Below, one piece after another: positions 1 through 9,578 of a stretch of 64,000 nucleotides of DNA. The stretch lies in NCBI RefSeq assembly GCF_004339675.1, contig NZ_SLVM01000008.1, positions 62,001-126,000 of the forward strand, in the 5' to 3' direction. The translations under genes and the position numbers were made by a program. Every line of letters begins with the position of its first letter. Position 1 is the first letter of the stretch. Under the pieces are notes generated by a model, which saw only the letters and a program-made list of their open reading frames with translations, did no database searches and was not told the origin of the DNA. The DNA comes from Rhodovulum steppense. GTDB taxonomy: Bacteria > Pseudomonadota > Alphaproteobacteria > Rhodobacterales > Rhodobacteraceae.

Positions 1-972
1 GACACCGCGCAATGGGCCGACGTGTTCCGGCAGGCCGCCGATCTGGGCGTGCTGCAACTGCACCTGTCGGGGGGCGAGCCGGTGACGCGGCGTGACCTTG
101 TCGATCTGGTGATCGCCGCGCGCGAGGCGGGGCTTTACACAAACCTGATCACGTCGGGGATCGGGCTGACCGAGAAACGGCTGAAGGAGCTGGACGAAGC
201 GGGGCTTGACCATATCCAGTTGTCGCTTCAGGGCACCGATGCCGACATGGCCGACCGGATCGGCGGCTATCGCGGCGGTTTCGCGCGCAAGATGGATGTT
301 GCCCGCTGGATCGGCGAGATCGGCTTTCCGCTGACGCTTAACGCGGTGCTGCATCGCCAGAACCTGCACCAGTTGCCGCGCGCCATCGAGATGGCCGTCG
401 AGATGGGCGCCCGCCGGATCGAGGTCGCGACGGTCCAGTTCCACGGCTGGGCGCTGATGAACCGCGATGCGCTGATGCCCACGCGCGAACAGGCGCGCGA
501 GGCCGATGCCATCGTGGCCGAGGCCCGCGCCCGGCTCAAGGGGGTGCTGGTGATCGACTATGTGCGCGCCGATTACCACAACGATTATCCCAAGCGCTGC
601 ATGGGCGGCTGGGGCTCGACCGGCATCAACGTGGCCCCCGACGGGCTGGTGCTGCCCTGCCACGCGGCGCAGACCATTCCGGGGCTGGTCTTCGACCGGA
701 CGCAGGACCGGCCGCTGCGCGAGATCTGGTATGAGGGCAGCGCCTTCAACGCCTATCGCGGCACCGACTGGATGCCCGAGCCCTGCGCCTCGTGCGAGCG
801 CAAGACCATCGATTTCGGCGGCTGCCGCTGTCAGGCGATGGCGCTGGTGGGCAATGCCTCGGCGACCGATCCGACCTGCATCAAGTCGCCCCATCACGCC
901 GCGTTGCAGGCCCGGGCCGATGCCTTTGCGGCCGGGCCGACCGAGTTCACCGCACGCGCGGCGGCGGGCTGA
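1..972 (+). CDS. pqqE: PqqE, PQQ biosynthesis radical SAM protein (5' partial)
   Basis: C-terminal part of PqqE, the radical SAM/SPASM enzyme that cross-links Glu and Tyr of the PqqA peptide at the first step of pyrroloquinoline quinone synthesis. The reading frame is open through base 1, so the start and the N-terminal SAM-cluster CxxxCxxC lie outside the window. Visible are the SAM-binding GGEP (about 20 residues into the visible part) and the C-terminal SPASM cysteines: RCMGGWG, LPCHAAQ, a CASC pair, GGCRCQ and a final Cys in DPTCIKSPHH. Family members are about 370-380 residues, so roughly 50 residues are missing. It ends 6 bp from the convergent rpoN stop. The other pqq genes presumably lie to the left. 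Confidence 0.93.
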   Translation, partial: DTAQWADVFRQAADLGVLQLHLSGGEPVTRRDLVDLVIAAREAGLYTNLITSGIGLTEKRLKELDEAGLDHIQLSLQGTDADMADRIGGYRGGFARKMDVARWIGEIGFPLTLNAVLHRQNLHQLPRAIEMAVEMGARRIEVATVQFHGWALMNRDALMPTREQAREADAIVAEARARLKGVLVIDYVRADYHNDYPKRCMGGWGSTGINVAPDGLVLPCHAAQTIPGLVFDRTQDRPLREIWYEGSAFNAYRGTDWMPEPCASCERKTIDFGGCRCQAMALVGNASATDPTCIKSPHHAALQARADAFAAGPTEFTARAAAG

Positions 973-978
973 ACGCCG

Positions 979-2286
979 TCAGGCCGGTTCCGGCGACCGC
1001 TTGCGGCGGTCATAGGAGGACGGAATTCCCAGCATATCTCGATACTTGGCGACCGTGCGCCGGGCCAGTCGCGCGCCCTCGGCCTCGGCCCGGCGGACGA
1101 TCTCGGCATCGCTGAGCGGATTGGCGGCATCCTCGGCAGCCACGATCCGCCCCACCAGCGCGATCAGCGCATCCTGCGACGGCCCGTCCGCCCCCGATCC
1201 CGGCGTGAAGGCCCGGCTGAAGAACGCCTTGAGCGGCAGCGTGCCGCGCGGCGTCTCGATCATCCGGTGCGCCACCGCGCGGCTGATCGTCGAGGGATGC
1301 AGGCCCAGTTCCGCCGCCGCCTCCTCGGTCGAGAGCGGGCGCAGCGCCGCGGGACCGGCCTCGATGAAGGCGTCCTGGTGACGCACCAGGAAGGCGGCGG
1401 TCAGCAACAGCGTCGCCTGCCGCCGCTCGACCGCGCGCACCAGCCAGCGCGCCCGCGACTGCGCCGAGGACAGCCAAGCCCGCGCCGCCGCATCGCCCGC
1501 AGACCCCGGCCCCGCGGTCACCCGCAGCGTGGGCAGGATCGACCGGTTCAACTCGACCTGCCATCCCTCCTCGCCACGAACCAGCCGCAGATCGGGCGGC
1601 TGCACGGGATGTTCCTGCATCGAAAAGGCCAGCCCCGGCTTGGGATCGAGCCCCCGGATCGACACCAGCGCCGCGCGCACATCCGCGGGCGTGCCATCGC
1701 ACAGATCGGCCAGTTCCTCGATCCGCCCCTCGGCCAGCATCCCCAGATTGTCCAGGATCACCGACAATTCCCAGGTCAGAAGCCCCTTGTCGGCGGCCTG
1801 CAATTTCAGGCACTCGGCCAGATTACGCGCGAACAGCCCGGCGGGCTCAAGCTGCTGAAGCCGTCCCAGCACCGCCTCTGCCACCGCCACCGGAACGCCC
1901 ACATCGCGCGCCACCGTCTCGACCGAGGCACCCAGCCAGCCCGTCGGCTCCAGCGTCTCGACAAAGGCCAGCGCCACGCGCTGCGCCGCAGGCTGCGGAA
2001 AGGCCAGCGCGATCTGGCCCGCGACATGGGCAAAAAGACTGGGCTTCTCCCCCTGCAGAGCCGCGACCGGGTCCCAATCCGGATCATGCCGAGCCGCGGG
2101 CGTGCCCGAAGGCAAGGATGGCAACGCCTCGGGCAGGCTGACCTCGAGACAGGGATTCTCCAGCGCCTGCTCGGCCAAATGAGCAACAAGGTCAAGATGG
2201 CTCATCTGCAGGATCCGCAACGCGGCCTGCATCTTGACATTCATCGCCAGGCCCTGGGTCTGGCGCTGGACGACATTCATTTCCAT
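979..2286 (-). CDS. rpoN: RNA polymerase sigma-54 factor, probably nif-dedicated copy
   Basis: Sigma-54, which recognises -24/-12 promoters and needs an AAA+ activator such as NifA. The 435-residue product has the Gln-rich region I at the N-terminus, the core-binding region, and near the C-terminus the RpoN box ARRTVAKYR followed by LGIPSSYDRRK. Region I is divergent: MNVKMQAALRILQMSH where most RpoN proteins read MTPQLQQAIxLLQ. The position, 137 bp downstream of fixX in the same direction at the end of the nif region, suggests a nitrogen-fixation RpoN paralogue like those of Rhodobacter species that carry several rpoN genes; that is inference. The upstream gap shows no sigma-54 site, so it may be read through from the fix operon or from a promoter I cannot identify. 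Confidence 0.93.
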   Translation of the reverse strand: MEMNVVQRQTQGLAMNVKMQAALRILQMSHLDLVAHLAEQALENPCLEVSLPEALPSLPSGTPAARHDPDWDPVAALQGEKPSLFAHVAGQIALAFPQPAAQRVALAFVETLEPTGWLGASVETVARDVGVPVAVAEAVLGRLQQLEPAGLFARNLAECLKLQAADKGLLTWELSVILDNLGMLAEGRIEELADLCDGTPADVRAALVSIRGLDPKPGLAFSMQEHPVQPPDLRLVRGEEGWQVELNRSILPTLRVTAGPGSAGDAAARAWLSSAQSRARWLVRAVERRQATLLLTAAFLVRHQDAFIEAGPAALRPLSTEEAAAELGLHPSTISRAVAHRMIETPRGTLPLKAFFSRAFTPGSGADGPSQDALIALVGRIVAAEDAANPLSDAEIVRRAEAEGARLARRTVAKYRDMLGIPSSYDRRKRSPEPA

Positions 2287-2423
2287 CCGGACAACCTAAC
2301 ACGAGTCGCAACAGCGCGCCTCACCCGTCTTGCCGCGGACCGGGGAGGGTGCCGCGCCCGAGGGCCGCCCGCCGGGGCGGTCCCGACACCGGCGCGCCGG
2401 TCCCCCTACGCAAACCGCCGGGC

Positions 2424-2735
2424 TCAGCCGAACTTGAACAGGATTCCGTATCCGCCGCGGGGGTAGGACCATTCCAGTTCACCCGTCGCCTGGCAGACGA
2501 TGCGACAGGTGCCGCATTCCATGCAGCCGTCCGGCGCCACCTCCACCCGGCCCTCCTCGTTCAGGCGGTAGCATCCCGCGGGGCAGATATTGACCAGCGC
2601 CCGCAATTCTGGGCTGTCACCGCCGCGCTGGTGTTCGATGCGCACATGCGGCCGCCCTTCGTCCACCATGTAGCGGTTCTGGTAGAGCCGCTCTTCCATC
2701 TTCGGGGGTTTTGTTCCGTTCATCTTGTCCGTCAT
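2424..2735 (-). CDS. fixX: FixX ferredoxin-like protein
   Basis: FixX, the small iron-sulfur partner of FixC. With FixAB it forms the bifurcating complex that uses NADH to reduce quinone and a low-potential ferredoxin/flavodoxin for nitrogenase. The 103-residue protein has the expected cysteine pattern NICPAGCY and [11 protein letters not shown], and ends with the conserved [10 protein letters not shown]. The ATG overlaps the fixC stop in an ATGA (2732-2735), indicating translational coupling; an alternative ATG lies four codons downstream. It is the last gene of the fixABCX group, before rpoN. Confidence 0.95.
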   Translation of the reverse strand: MTDKMNGTKPPKMEERLYQNRYMVDEGRPHVRIEHQRGGDSPELRALVNICPAGCYRLNEEGRVEVAPDGCMECGTCRIVCQATGELEWSYPRGGYGILFKFG

Positions 2736-4039
2736 CTCCACGCCCTCGCCACCTTGACCATGTCGGTCGCCACACGCAGCCAGCCGCCACGCGCCCGTTT
2801 CAGGCCTCGCAGGATCTCGGCTTCCTTTGTTTTCTTGTCGCGCCCGTCCACCCGCAGGAAGGCCTGCATCGACCGGTTGATGAAGGCCGGGTAGGTGGTG
2901 AAAAGCTGGCGGTTCCGCTCCAGCAGTTTCGGGATCTTTCGGTATTTCTTCAGATCCTTCAGCACAAAGCTTTCTTCCAGCGCGTCGCGGTATATCTTGA
3001 GGTTCTCCTCGGTCGCAGGCAGCCCCTCGGCCTTGAGCCGCACCAGGCACTCGGCCGCGATCCGGCCGGTGGTCATCGCCAGGTTCGAGCCCTCGCGATG
3101 CACCGCATTCACGAATTGCCCTGCATCGCCCACGATCAACCAGCCGTCCCCGGTCAGATTCGGGATCGCGTCATAGCCGCCCTCGGGGATCAGATGGGCG
3201 ACATATTCCTTCATCTCGGACCCCTTCAGCAGCGGTCGGACCGAAGGGTGGCTCTTGAACCGGTCGAGCAGTTCGTAGGGCGGGATCTGCTTTTCGGCGA
3301 AATCCGACACCAGGCAGCCCACCCCGATCGAGATCGATTCCTTGTTGGTATAGAGAAACCCGGTGCCGACCATGCCCGAACTGACCGAGCCTAGCACCTC
3401 GATCACCACGCCTTCGTTCTCGTCCGACAGGTTGAAGCGTTCGCGGATCGTGTCCTCGGGCAGGAAATGGGTTTCCTTCACCGCGAGCGCGACATGCTGC
3501 GGACGCAGTTCCGGGCGCAGCCCGGAGCGCTGCGCCACCAGCCCGTTCACGCCTTCGCCCAGCACCACCACATCTGCATAGACCGGGCCGCCTTCGCGAT
3601 CGGTCAGCACGCCGATCACCTTGCCCTCGGCATTGCGTACCAGTTCGGTCACCGTGGTCTCGGTGATCAGCGTGACGCCCGCATCGCGTACCTGTTTCGA
3701 GAACCACTTGTCGAATTGCGCACGAAGGATGGTGTAGCGGTTGGGTTTCTCCTCGTTGAAACTGTCAGAGCGGTGATGCGTGCCGGTATGCGAGGTCTCG
3801 TCGAGCATCCAGAACCGCTGTTCCACCACATGGCGCTCCAGCGGTGCGGTCTCACGGAAATCGGGGATCATCCGCTCCAGCGCATCGGCATAGAGGATCG
3901 CACCCTGCACGTTCTTCGAGCCGGGATATTCGCCCCGGTCGATCTGCAACACGTTCAGCCCCGCCTTGCCCATTGTGTAGGCCGCCGCGTTGCCGGACGG
4001 TCCGGCCCCCACGACGATGGCGTCGAAATGTTCGGGCAT
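2732..4039 (-). CDS. fixC: FixC flavoprotein (ETF-quinone oxidoreductase type)
   Basis: FixC, the FAD-containing electron-transferring-flavoprotein:quinone oxidoreductase homologue of the nitrogenase electron-supply complex. The 435-residue product opens with the dinucleotide-binding motif [11 protein letters not shown] (about residues 9-19) and an [14 protein letters not shown] segment typical of FixC. The C-terminal half has the second FAD motif [22 protein letters not shown]. The start at 4039 is chosen because AGGAGG lies just upstream; an in-frame ATG 19 codons earlier falls inside the intergenic/fixB end and lacks this. It is 13 bp from fixB and overlaps fixX by 4 bp. Confidence 0.95.
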   Translation of the reverse strand: MPEHFDAIVVGAGPSGNAAAYTMGKAGLNVLQIDRGEYPGSKNVQGAILYADALERMIPDFRETAPLERHVVEQRFWMLDETSHTGTHHRSDSFNEEKPNRYTILRAQFDKWFSKQVRDAGVTLITETTVTELVRNAEGKVIGVLTDREGGPVYADVVVLGEGVNGLVAQRSGLRPELRPQHVALAVKETHFLPEDTIRERFNLSDENEGVVIEVLGSVSSGMVGTGFLYTNKESISIGVGCLVSDFAEKQIPPYELLDRFKSHPSVRPLLKGSEMKEYVAHLIPEGGYDAIPNLTGDGWLIVGDAGQFVNAVHREGSNLAMTTGRIAAECLVRLKAEGLPATEENLKIYRDALEESFVLKDLKKYRKIPKLLERNRQLFTTYPAFINRSMQAFLRVDGRDKKTKEAEILRGLKRARGGWLRVATDMVKVARAWR

Positions 4040-4052
4040 TGTCTCGTCCTCC

Positions 4053-5159
4053 TCAGCTTGCCAGCGCCCGGCCGGACAGTCGGCGGGCAAAGGCATCGGT
4101 CAGCGCTGGCAGGACCGCCAGCGCATCGGCCACCACGCCCAGATGGGCGAAGTCGAAGATCGTGGCGTCGGGATCGGTGTTGATCGCGATGATCAGATCG
4201 GCCCCCTCGACGCCCACCCGGTGCTGGATCGCGCCCGAGATACCGGCCGCGATGTAAAGCTTGGGCCGGATCGTGTTGCCGGTCTGGCCGATCTGGCGTT
4301 CGGCCGGCGCCCAGCCCTTCTGCACCAGCGGCCGCGAGACACCCCATTCGGCCCCCAACACCTCGGCCAGGCGCTGGACATGCTTGAGATTGGCCGCGTT
4401 CTGCAGCCCCATGCCACCCGCCACCACGATATCGGCATAGGCCAGGTTGGCCTTTTCCACCTGCGCGTCCGAGACAAATTCCAGCACCTTGGTGACGATA
4501 TCCGCCTCCTGCATCCGCAGCGAATGCCACACCATCCGGCCCGACCGCTTGCTGTCGGGTTCGGGCATCGCCATCACCCGCGGGCGCACCGTGGCCATCT
4601 GCGGGCGGTGGTTCAGCGTATGGATCGTGCACAGAAGTGTGCCGCCGAAGGTCGGCCGGGTCGCAGCCAGCGACTTGTCATCGGCGATCTTCAGCTCGGT
4701 CGCATCCGCCGTCAGCCCGGTCTGCAACACCGTGGCCACAGACCCGGCAAGATCGCGGCCCAGAGGTGTCGCACCCAGCAGCAGGATCTCCGGCTGGTGG
4801 CGGTTGACCAGATCGGTCAGCGCCCTGGTAAATGGCTCGTTACGATACTCGGCAAGCAGCGGATCCTCGCAGATATAACAGACATCCGCGCCGTAATGAT
4901 ATGTCTCGCGGATCGCGCGCTTGGTGTCATCATTGCGCGGGCCCAGCACCACCGCGCAGAGATCAACGCCCAGATCATCGGCGAGCTTGCGCCCCTCGCC
5001 CATCAGTTCCCACGAGACGGGATGGACGCGACCGCGCTCGATCTCGACGAAGACCCATACATGTTTGTAATTCTTGAACTTCTCGGCCAGCTGCATCTGC
5101 ATCGCGGCACGGCCGCCGACAGGCTGCTGGGGGGCGGGTTTTTGCGGGGCGTCAGCCAT
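4053..5159 (-). CDS. fixB: FixB, electron-transfer flavoprotein alpha subunit
   Basis: FixB is the ETF-alpha-type subunit that pairs with FixA and carries FAD in the nitrogenase-linked bifurcating complex. The 368-residue protein has an ETF alpha N-terminal domain ([23 protein letters not shown]) and the conserved C-terminal FAD-binding segment with [20 protein letters not shown] and [20 protein letters not shown] Pro/Gln-rich stretch of about 20 residues precedes the ETF fold. The start at 5159 has a GGAG-type ribosome site; an ATG five codons upstream is less well placed. It lies 11 bp after fixA. Confidence 0.95.
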   Translation of the reverse strand: MADAPQKPAPQQPVGGRAAMQMQLAEKFKNYKHVWVFVEIERGRVHPVSWELMGEGRKLADDLGVDLCAVVLGPRNDDTKRAIRETYHYGADVCYICEDPLLAEYRNEPFTRALTDLVNRHQPEILLLGATPLGRDLAGSVATVLQTGLTADATELKIADDKSLAATRPTFGGTLLCTIHTLNHRPQMATVRPRVMAMPEPDSKRSGRMVWHSLRMQEADIVTKVLEFVSDAQVEKANLAYADIVVAGGMGLQNAANLKHVQRLAEVLGAEWGVSRPLVQKGWAPAERQIGQTGNTIRPKLYIAAGISGAIQHRVGVEGADLIIAINTDPDATIFDFAHLGVVADALAVLPALTDAFARRLSGRALAS

Positions 5160-5170
5160 GGCGCGTCTCC

Positions 5171-6100
5171 TCAAGTGAACCGGGCGGTCAGATCCGCCTC
5201 GAGCTTTGGGGCCTTTGCGAACAGCAGGTCGAGCATCGCGTCGGCGGTCTGGGCCGGGGTCTTGCCCTCGACCGCGACCATCTCGGCCTTCTCGGCGCGG
5301 GGGCTTGGCGCGAAGACGCGCTTGACCACCGTGGGCGAGCCTCTAAGCCCGCATTTCAGCGCATCCTCGATGCCCGCATCCTCGGCCGACCAGATGGTGA
5401 CCGGCGCGCGTGCCGCACGCAGCATGTCCTGCAAGGTACCGCGGCGCAACTCGTTGGTGTCTTCGAGCATGGTGATCAGGCAGGGCAGTTTCGAGCGCAG
5501 CACCTGCACACCGCCTTCGGAGCGGCGCCGCACCGTGATCTCGCCCCTCTCGCAATCGAGCGCGTCGATCGCGCTGACATAGGTCAACTGGTTCAACCCC
5601 ATCCGCCGCGCAATGCCGGGGCCGACCTGTGCGGTGTCGCCGTCGATCGTCTGCTTGCCCGTGAACACGATATCCACGGGGCGCACCTCGCCGATCTTGT
5701 CCAGCGCCGAGGCCAGCGCAAAGGATGTCGCCAGCGTATCCGACCCGGCAAAGCGCCGGTCGGTGATCAGCACCGCCTTGTCCGCCCCCAGCCCCAAAGC
5801 CCGGCGCAACGCATCTTCGGCCATCGGCGGACCCATCGTCAGCACCGTTACCGCGCCGCCGAACTCGTCGCGCAAGCGCATCGCCTCTTCCAGCGCGAAA
5901 AGGTCATAGGGATTGATGATTGTCGGAACCCCCTGGCGCATGATCGTGTTCGTCACGGGATGAACCCGGATCTGCGCGGAATCGGGCACCTGCTTGATGC
6001 AAACGACGATGTTCAGGCCGGTTTCGGCCTTGCTGGCCGGTTTGGGCGCGTCCATCGCCTCGGCGCCAGGAAACTCGGGTTCGATCAGTTTCTCGCTCAT
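5171..6100 (-). CDS. fixA: FixA, electron-transfer flavoprotein beta subunit
   Basis: FixA, the ETF-beta-type subunit of FixABCX, expected to hold the bifurcating flavin and accept electrons from NADH. The 309-residue product has the ETF beta signature ([10 protein letters not shown] near residue 32, [40 protein letters not shown], and [15 protein letters not shown]). Compared with typical FixA it carries an N-terminal extension of about 28 residues before the first beta strand, rich in Glu, Pro and Lys. The ATG overlaps the nifW stop by 4 bp, linking the fix genes to the nif operon. Confidence 0.94.
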   Translation of the reverse strand: MSEKLIEPEFPGAEAMDAPKPASKAETGLNIVVCIKQVPDSAQIRVHPVTNTIMRQGVPTIINPYDLFALEEAMRLRDEFGGAVTVLTMGPPMAEDALRRALGLGADKAVLITDRRFAGSDTLATSFALASALDKIGEVRPVDIVFTGKQTIDGDTAQVGPGIARRMGLNQLTYVSAIDALDCERGEITVRRRSEGGVQVLRSKLPCLITMLEDTNELRRGTLQDMLRAARAPVTIWSAEDAGIEDALKCGLRGSPTVVKRVFAPSPRAEKAEMVAVEGKTPAQTADAMLDLLFAKAPKLEADLTARFT

Positions 6101-6429
6101 TGTACGGACAGCCGAAGCCCCTCCATCGGAACCACGTTGCCACGGGGTTGGTTGAAGATTTTCAGCGCCTTCTGGGCGCGCGGGGTAGAGGTCTGGAAAT
6201 CGGCATGGGCCCGCTTGAGCGCCCGGCGCGCTTCAAGGAACACACCGTCCTCGTCGAGCGCGGAAAGCTCCACCTGTGACAGATAATCGCCCATACGCTT
6301 CATGACATGCAGCCGCGCGCGGTTCAGCACCGACTGGTCGTAGGGCAAGAGCAGGAAGGTAAAGAGATCCTCGGCAGAGGAAAGCGCGTGCATCTGGTCG
6401 AGCACGCCGCGGTCGGGTTTGCAGCTCAT
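6097..6429 (-). CDS. nifW: NifW nitrogenase-stabilising/protective protein
   Basis: NifW, a small protein of about 110 residues that associates with the MoFe protein and is thought to protect or mature it. The sequence fits the family throughout: [20 protein letters not shown] in the first half and [20 protein letters not shown] near the end. It overlaps nifV upstream and fixA downstream by 4 bp each (ATGA), so it is translated within one polycistronic message running from the iscA promoter. Confidence 0.93.
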   Translation of the reverse strand: MSCKPDRGVLDQMHALSSAEDLFTFLLLPYDQSVLNRARLHVMKRMGDYLSQVELSALDEDGVFLEARRALKRAHADFQTSTPRAQKALKIFNQPRGNVVPMEGLRLSVQ

Positions 6430-7628
6430 GGCAGGCTCCTTTCCGTGTGATCGGGGACCGCGGGCAGGCAGATCATGGCCTGGGCGCGGGCGGTGAGAAT
6501 GGCGAGATCCGCGGGCGTCGCGGCGCGTTTTTCGGCACTGGCCCAGTCGCGCAGCAAAGGCAGGACGGCCCGCGCGGTGCCCTCGTCCGAGGGCAGACCC
6601 GCGGCGGCCAATCCGCCGGTCAGCGCGGCCAGGCCCGAATGCTTGCCCAGCACGATCTGACGGTCGCGCCCGAACCGTGCCGGAGCCAGGTCAGGCGCCT
6701 CGTAGGTCGCGGGATCCTTTATCAGCCCGTCGACATGGATGCCCGATTCATGGCTGAAGACATGCGCGCCGACGATCGGACGACTGGGCGGAAGGGGCCG
6801 TTTCGATGCGCGCGCGACCAGTTCGCAAAGCCCGCAAAGCTGATCGAGCGCGACCGATGTCGGACGGCCCTGCACCGCAAGCGCGGCGACGACCTGTTCC
6901 AATGCGGCATTGCCCGCGCGTTCGCCGAGCCCGTTGACCGTGACAGACAGATGCGTGGCCCCGCCGCGCGCGGCCGCCAGCGTGTTGGCGCTGGCAAGCC
7001 CAAGATCGTCATGGGCGTGAAACTCGATCGGCAGCGATTCCTGAGCCAGGCCAGCGACCAGCGTATGGGCCGCGAACGGGTCCATCAGCCCCAGCGTATC
7101 GGCCAGCCTCAACCGGATCGCACCCGCCGCCGCCGCGGTCGTGGAAATCTGCAACAGGAAGTCCGGATCGGCGCGCGAGGCATCCTCGGCGCCGACCGAG
7201 ACAACGAAGCCAGCGCCCGTGGCCAGCCGCACCAGCCGGTCGGTTTCGGTAAGCGCCCAGTCACGCGAGCGGCCAAGCTTGCCCTGAAGCTGGCGGTCCG
7301 AGGCGGGCACGGTCAGATGCAGCCGCGACAGCCCAGTCAGCGCGGCCAGTTCCAGATCGGTTTCGCGCAGCCGACACCAGACGACGCCCGCGGCGCGCGT
7401 CAGCCGCGCGCCCGCCTCGCGCATCGCCACGATCTCGGCGCTGCCCATAGCGGGCACGCCCAGTTCGATCTCGGCCACGCCCGCGGCATCAAGGGCAACG
7501 GCAATCTCTATCTTCTCGGCGGCCGAAAAGGCCACCCCGGCCGCCTGTTCGCCATCGCGCAGGGTCGTGTCGCAGATCAGCGGCGCGGGATCGAGCCGAA
7601 AGTTATCGGGACCGGGGGCAAGGGTCAT
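6426..7628 (-). CDS. nifV: NifV homocitrate synthase
   Basis: Homocitrate synthase, condensing acetyl-CoA and 2-oxoglutarate to give (R)-homocitrate, the organic ligand of FeMo-co. The 400-residue product has the HMGL/IPMS-family opening [13 protein letters not shown] (residues 19-31), the metal-binding [27 protein letters not shown], and the [10 protein letters not shown] and GKHSG segments of the NifV subgroup. It overlaps nifU-like and nifW genes by 4 bp. No nifS lies between nifU and nifV, unlike the order in many diazotrophs. Confidence 0.95.
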   Translation of the reverse strand: MTLAPGPDNFRLDPAPLICDTTLRDGEQAAGVAFSAAEKIEIAVALDAAGVAEIELGVPAMGSAEIVAMREAGARLTRAAGVVWCRLRETDLELAALTGLSRLHLTVPASDRQLQGKLGRSRDWALTETDRLVRLATGAGFVVSVGAEDASRADPDFLLQISTTAAAAGAIRLRLADTLGLMDPFAAHTLVAGLAQESLPIEFHAHDDLGLASANTLAAARGGATHLSVTVNGLGERAGNAALEQVVAALAVQGRPTSVALDQLCGLCELVARASKRPLPPSRPIVGAHVFSHESGIHVDGLIKDPATYEAPDLAPARFGRDRQIVLGKHSGLAALTGGLAAAGLPSDEGTARAVLPLLRDWASAEKRAATPADLAILTARAQAMICLPAVPDHTERSLP

Positions 7629-8332
7629 CGGACCACTCTCCCCTGGGTCGGCGCAGGTACCACAAGAACCGCTCGGCCCAGCACATCGGCGATGCGCTGT
7701 TGCAGCCCGCCCAAGGTCAGCCCGGCAATCTGGCAGCCTGCACAGGCCCCCTTGAGGGCCACGCGCACCCGGGGTCCGACGATGTCGACCAGTTCCACAT
7801 CGCCACCATCGGCCTGGAAGCGCGACCGCATCTCGTCGAGAACGGCCGCGACGGCGGCAGTCTCGTCGGCGGGTGTGGTGCCGAGGGTGCGGGGCACGCT
7901 GGGGCGCAACGTCTGGATCGCGACCGGGCCCGGGGCGCGCGCGACTTGCGCGGCGCGAAAGGCCGGGGGCTGGGCATGATCGGCGAGGGCGGCGGTCAGC
8001 GCCGCGGCGGCGACGCGGGCGGCCGAGCGGTCCGCGTCAGGCAAGCCGCCGAGCAAGGTTTCGACGTAATCGGAGGAGATCGAACGGGCCTCGGCCAGCG
8101 TCTTGCCGACCAGGCATTCGCTCAGCGCCGAGCCCGCCGCCACCTCCGGCCCCCCGCCGGTGGTCTGGAACCGCGCCACGGCGATCTCGCCCCGCTCGAT
8201 CCTCAGCATGAGCCGGAACGCGTCGCCCGTGCGCAGCGACCCTGCCTCGCCCAGCGCATTCGCGTCTTCCAGATCTCCGCGATTCCGGGGGTTCAGGAAG
8301 TGATCCGTCAGGGTCGGGGAATAATCGAACAT
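7625..8332 (-). CDS. nifU: NifU-like protein with degenerate scaffold domain and intact C-terminal NifU domain
   Basis: NifU normally builds FeS clusters for nitrogenase on an IscU-like N-terminal domain, a central [2Fe-2S] domain and a C-terminal CxxC domain. Here 235 residues show an IscU-like fold ([32 protein letters not shown]) and a C-terminal NifU domain ([26 protein letters not shown]; Cys 197 and 200). The three scaffold cysteines are absent: Thr35 in SLRTGDA, Gly60 in TTGGGPE, and Ala/Arg where MHCSVMG is usual. The central ferredoxin domain is missing and replaced by a Pro/Ala-rich linker. It probably acts as a carrier through the C-terminal CxxC only. It is 12 bp after iscA-like and overlaps nifV. 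Confidence 0.85.
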   Translation of the reverse strand: MFDYSPTLTDHFLNPRNRGDLEDANALGEAGSLRTGDAFRLMLRIERGEIAVARFQTTGGGPEVAAGSALSECLVGKTLAEARSISSDYVETLLGGLPDADRSAARVAAAALTAALADHAQPPAFRAAQVARAPGPVAIQTLRPSVPRTLGTTPADETAAVAAVLDEMRSRFQADGGDVELVDIVGPRVRVALKGACAGCQIAGLTLGGLQQRIADVLGRAVLVVPAPTQGRVVR

Positions 8333-8344
8333 CGGTCGCCCTCC

Positions 8345-8665
8345 TCAGCAGAAGGACTTGCCGCAGCCGCAACCGGCCGAGGCATTGGGGTTGTCGAATA
8401 CGAAGCCTGACCCCTCAAGCCCGGTGACGAAGTCAATGGTGGTCCCCACCAGGTACCCCTGGCTGCCGGGGTCGATCAGCACGATCACGCCGTCCGCCTG
8501 AACCACCGCATCGTCATCCTCGCGCGTCAGTTCCAGCGCCATGGTGTATTGCAACCCCGCGCAGCCGCCGGCCTGAACCATAAGGCGCAGCCCGGCGATG
8601 GGCTGTCCGGCCCCCGCAATGGCGCTTGCGATTGCATCCCTCGCGGCTTCGGTCATCTGGATCAT
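8345..8665 (-). CDS. IscA/HesB-type iron-sulfur carrier, nif-associated
   Basis: A-type FeS cluster carrier (IscA/HesB family, often called nif-IscA). The 106-residue product has the three conserved cysteines: GGCAGLQY in the middle and GCGCGKSFC at the C-terminus. It probably delivers or stores clusters for nitrogenase maturation with the adjacent NifU-like protein. The start at 8665 is set by AGGAG just upstream; upstream in-frame ATGs would place the sigma-54 promoter inside the gene. It is the first gene of the iscA-nifUVW-fixABCX unit. Confidence 0.92.
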   Translation of the reverse strand: MIQMTEAARDAIASAIAGAGQPIAGLRLMVQAGGCAGLQYTMALELTREDDDAVVQADGVIVLIDPGSQGYLVGTTIDFVTGLEGSGFVFDNPNASAGCGCGKSFC

Positions 8666-8706
8666 CGGATGTCTCCTGTCGTCGCATGTCCCTTGACAGA
8701 TCGTAA

Positions 8707-8721
8707 GCAAAGATCGTGCCA
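8707..8721 (-). promoter_or_regulatory. sigma-54 promoter of the iscA-nifUVW-fixABCX operon
   Basis: On the - strand this reads TGGCAC-GATCT-TTGC, a perfect match to the sigma-54 -24/-12 consensus with correct spacing. Transcription would begin about 12 bp further on, near 8695, giving a leader of about 30 bases before the iscA-like ATG. Confidence 0.9.
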
Positions 8722-8784
8722 ACACCGGAGAACCGCAGCTTTCGGGACGTTGCGGCACCCCTGTCGGATTCATCCGTGCAGGTT

Positions 8785-8800
8785 TGGCGGGTTTGCGACA
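8785..8800. promoter_or_regulatory. Imperfect candidate NifA upstream activator site
   Basis: TGG-N10-ACA, one base away from the NifA consensus TGT-N10-ACA, centred about 97 bp upstream of the predicted start. No perfect TGT-N10-ACA was found between here and fdxB. The remaining sequence from 8801 to 9016 shows nothing else I can identify. Confidence 0.4.
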
Positions 8801-9016
8801 GGGCGACGCGGCGCGGGGGCATGGGGCAGGCACGCCTGCAGCAGCGATATTGCGCGCCAGACAAGGCCCCAGCGGGGCGCGATCGGGCTTCTTTCGGAAG
8901 CGCCCATGCCGTGCCGGACGAGGTCCAGCCCGAAGATCGAGCGGGGCGTGGGAACGCCTGTGCTACCGGCAGCCTTCGGAAAAAAGGCGCGGTCAGCGGG
9001 TCCACGCCAACGCTGC

Positions 9017-9319
9017 CTAGAGCGCCTCGACCGGGCCGTGGCTCTGGCAGCCCGAGGGGCAGACGCGCGCGCAGGCGCCGCAGCCGATGCAGTCGTCGCC
9101 ATCGGCGATGACCATCACCTTGCGCTCGATCTCGTCCTCGTCATCCTCGTCCTCGAGATCGACCAGTTCATCCTCGTCGGTGATGCCCTTGAGCGTCAGT
9201 ACGCCGCGGGCGCAGACCTTGTAGCAGCGCCCGCAGCCGATGCATTTCGCAGCGTCGATGGCGAGGAGGAATTCCGGAACATAGCTTGTGCCGCCGCGGG
9301 TCAGGCCGGTGATGGGCAT
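9017..9319 (-). CDS. fdxB: Nif-specific ferredoxin III (FdxB type, 2[4Fe-4S])
   Basis: A 100-residue bacterial-type ferredoxin with two cluster motifs, [11 protein letters not shown] (about residues 26-36) and [11 protein letters not shown] (about 77-87). They are separated by an unusually acidic insert ([16 protein letters not shown]) typical of the nif-specific ferredoxin III family. It probably carries electrons for nitrogenase or for cofactor assembly. It is the last gene of the nifE operon, 3 bp after the DUF683 gene, and is followed by a gap of 295 bp before the next promoter element. Confidence 0.92.
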   Translation of the reverse strand: MPITGLTRGGTSYVPEFLLAIDAAKCIGCGRCYKVCARGVLTLKGITDEDELVDLEDEDDEDEIERKVMVIADGDDCIGCGACARVCPSGCQSHGPVEAL

Positions 9320-9322
9320 GGC

Positions 9323-9538
9323 TCAGGCCTCCTCTGCGGCTTTTTTCGCGGCCTTCAGCGCCTGGCGCGCGGCGCTGAGGTCGCGAAAGATCTCGTGGGT
9401 CTCGGCGGCGACGGCGGGGATCTTTTCCCAATCGACGGGCAGTTCCTCGGCAAGGTCGTGCAGGTTCATCTTGGCATCCGTGGCGCGCATCGACAGTTTC
9501 CTGACGCGCGCTTCGAGGTCTTCGAGGCTCATTTCCAT
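9323..9538 (-). CDS. DUF683 / CCE_0567-family nif-associated protein
   Basis: A 71-residue, highly charged helical protein of the CCE_0567 (DUF683) family, regularly found between nifX-type genes and a ferredoxin in nif clusters. Landmarks are MSLEDLEARVRKLSMRATDA and the HDLAEELPVDW segment, then a Lys/Ala-rich tail. Its biochemical role is unknown; the family has been described as a metal-binding helical hairpin. The start at 9538 follows an AGGAG sequence; a second ATG two codons on is possible. Confidence 0.85.
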   Translation of the reverse strand: MEMSLEDLEARVRKLSMRATDAKMNLHDLAEELPVDWEKIPAVAAETHEIFRDLSAARQALKAAKKAAEEA

Positions 9539-9578
9539 ATCTCTCCTGGCTCGGGCATGGCTTGGGTCTGGCGCCGGG

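Noticed and set aside
2388-2401. 14-bp palindrome ACCGGCGCGCCGGT between fixX and rpoN
   Set aside because: Short GC palindromes are common at this base composition, and no T-tract or regulator context supports a role.
3990-5582. A 530-codon + strand frame opposite fixB and fixA
   Set aside because: Shadow of genuine fix genes on the other strand.
8762-8777. Possible NifA site starting TGT upstream of iscA
   Set aside because: The second half is CGT instead of ACA; the TGG-N10-ACA at 8785 is a closer match.
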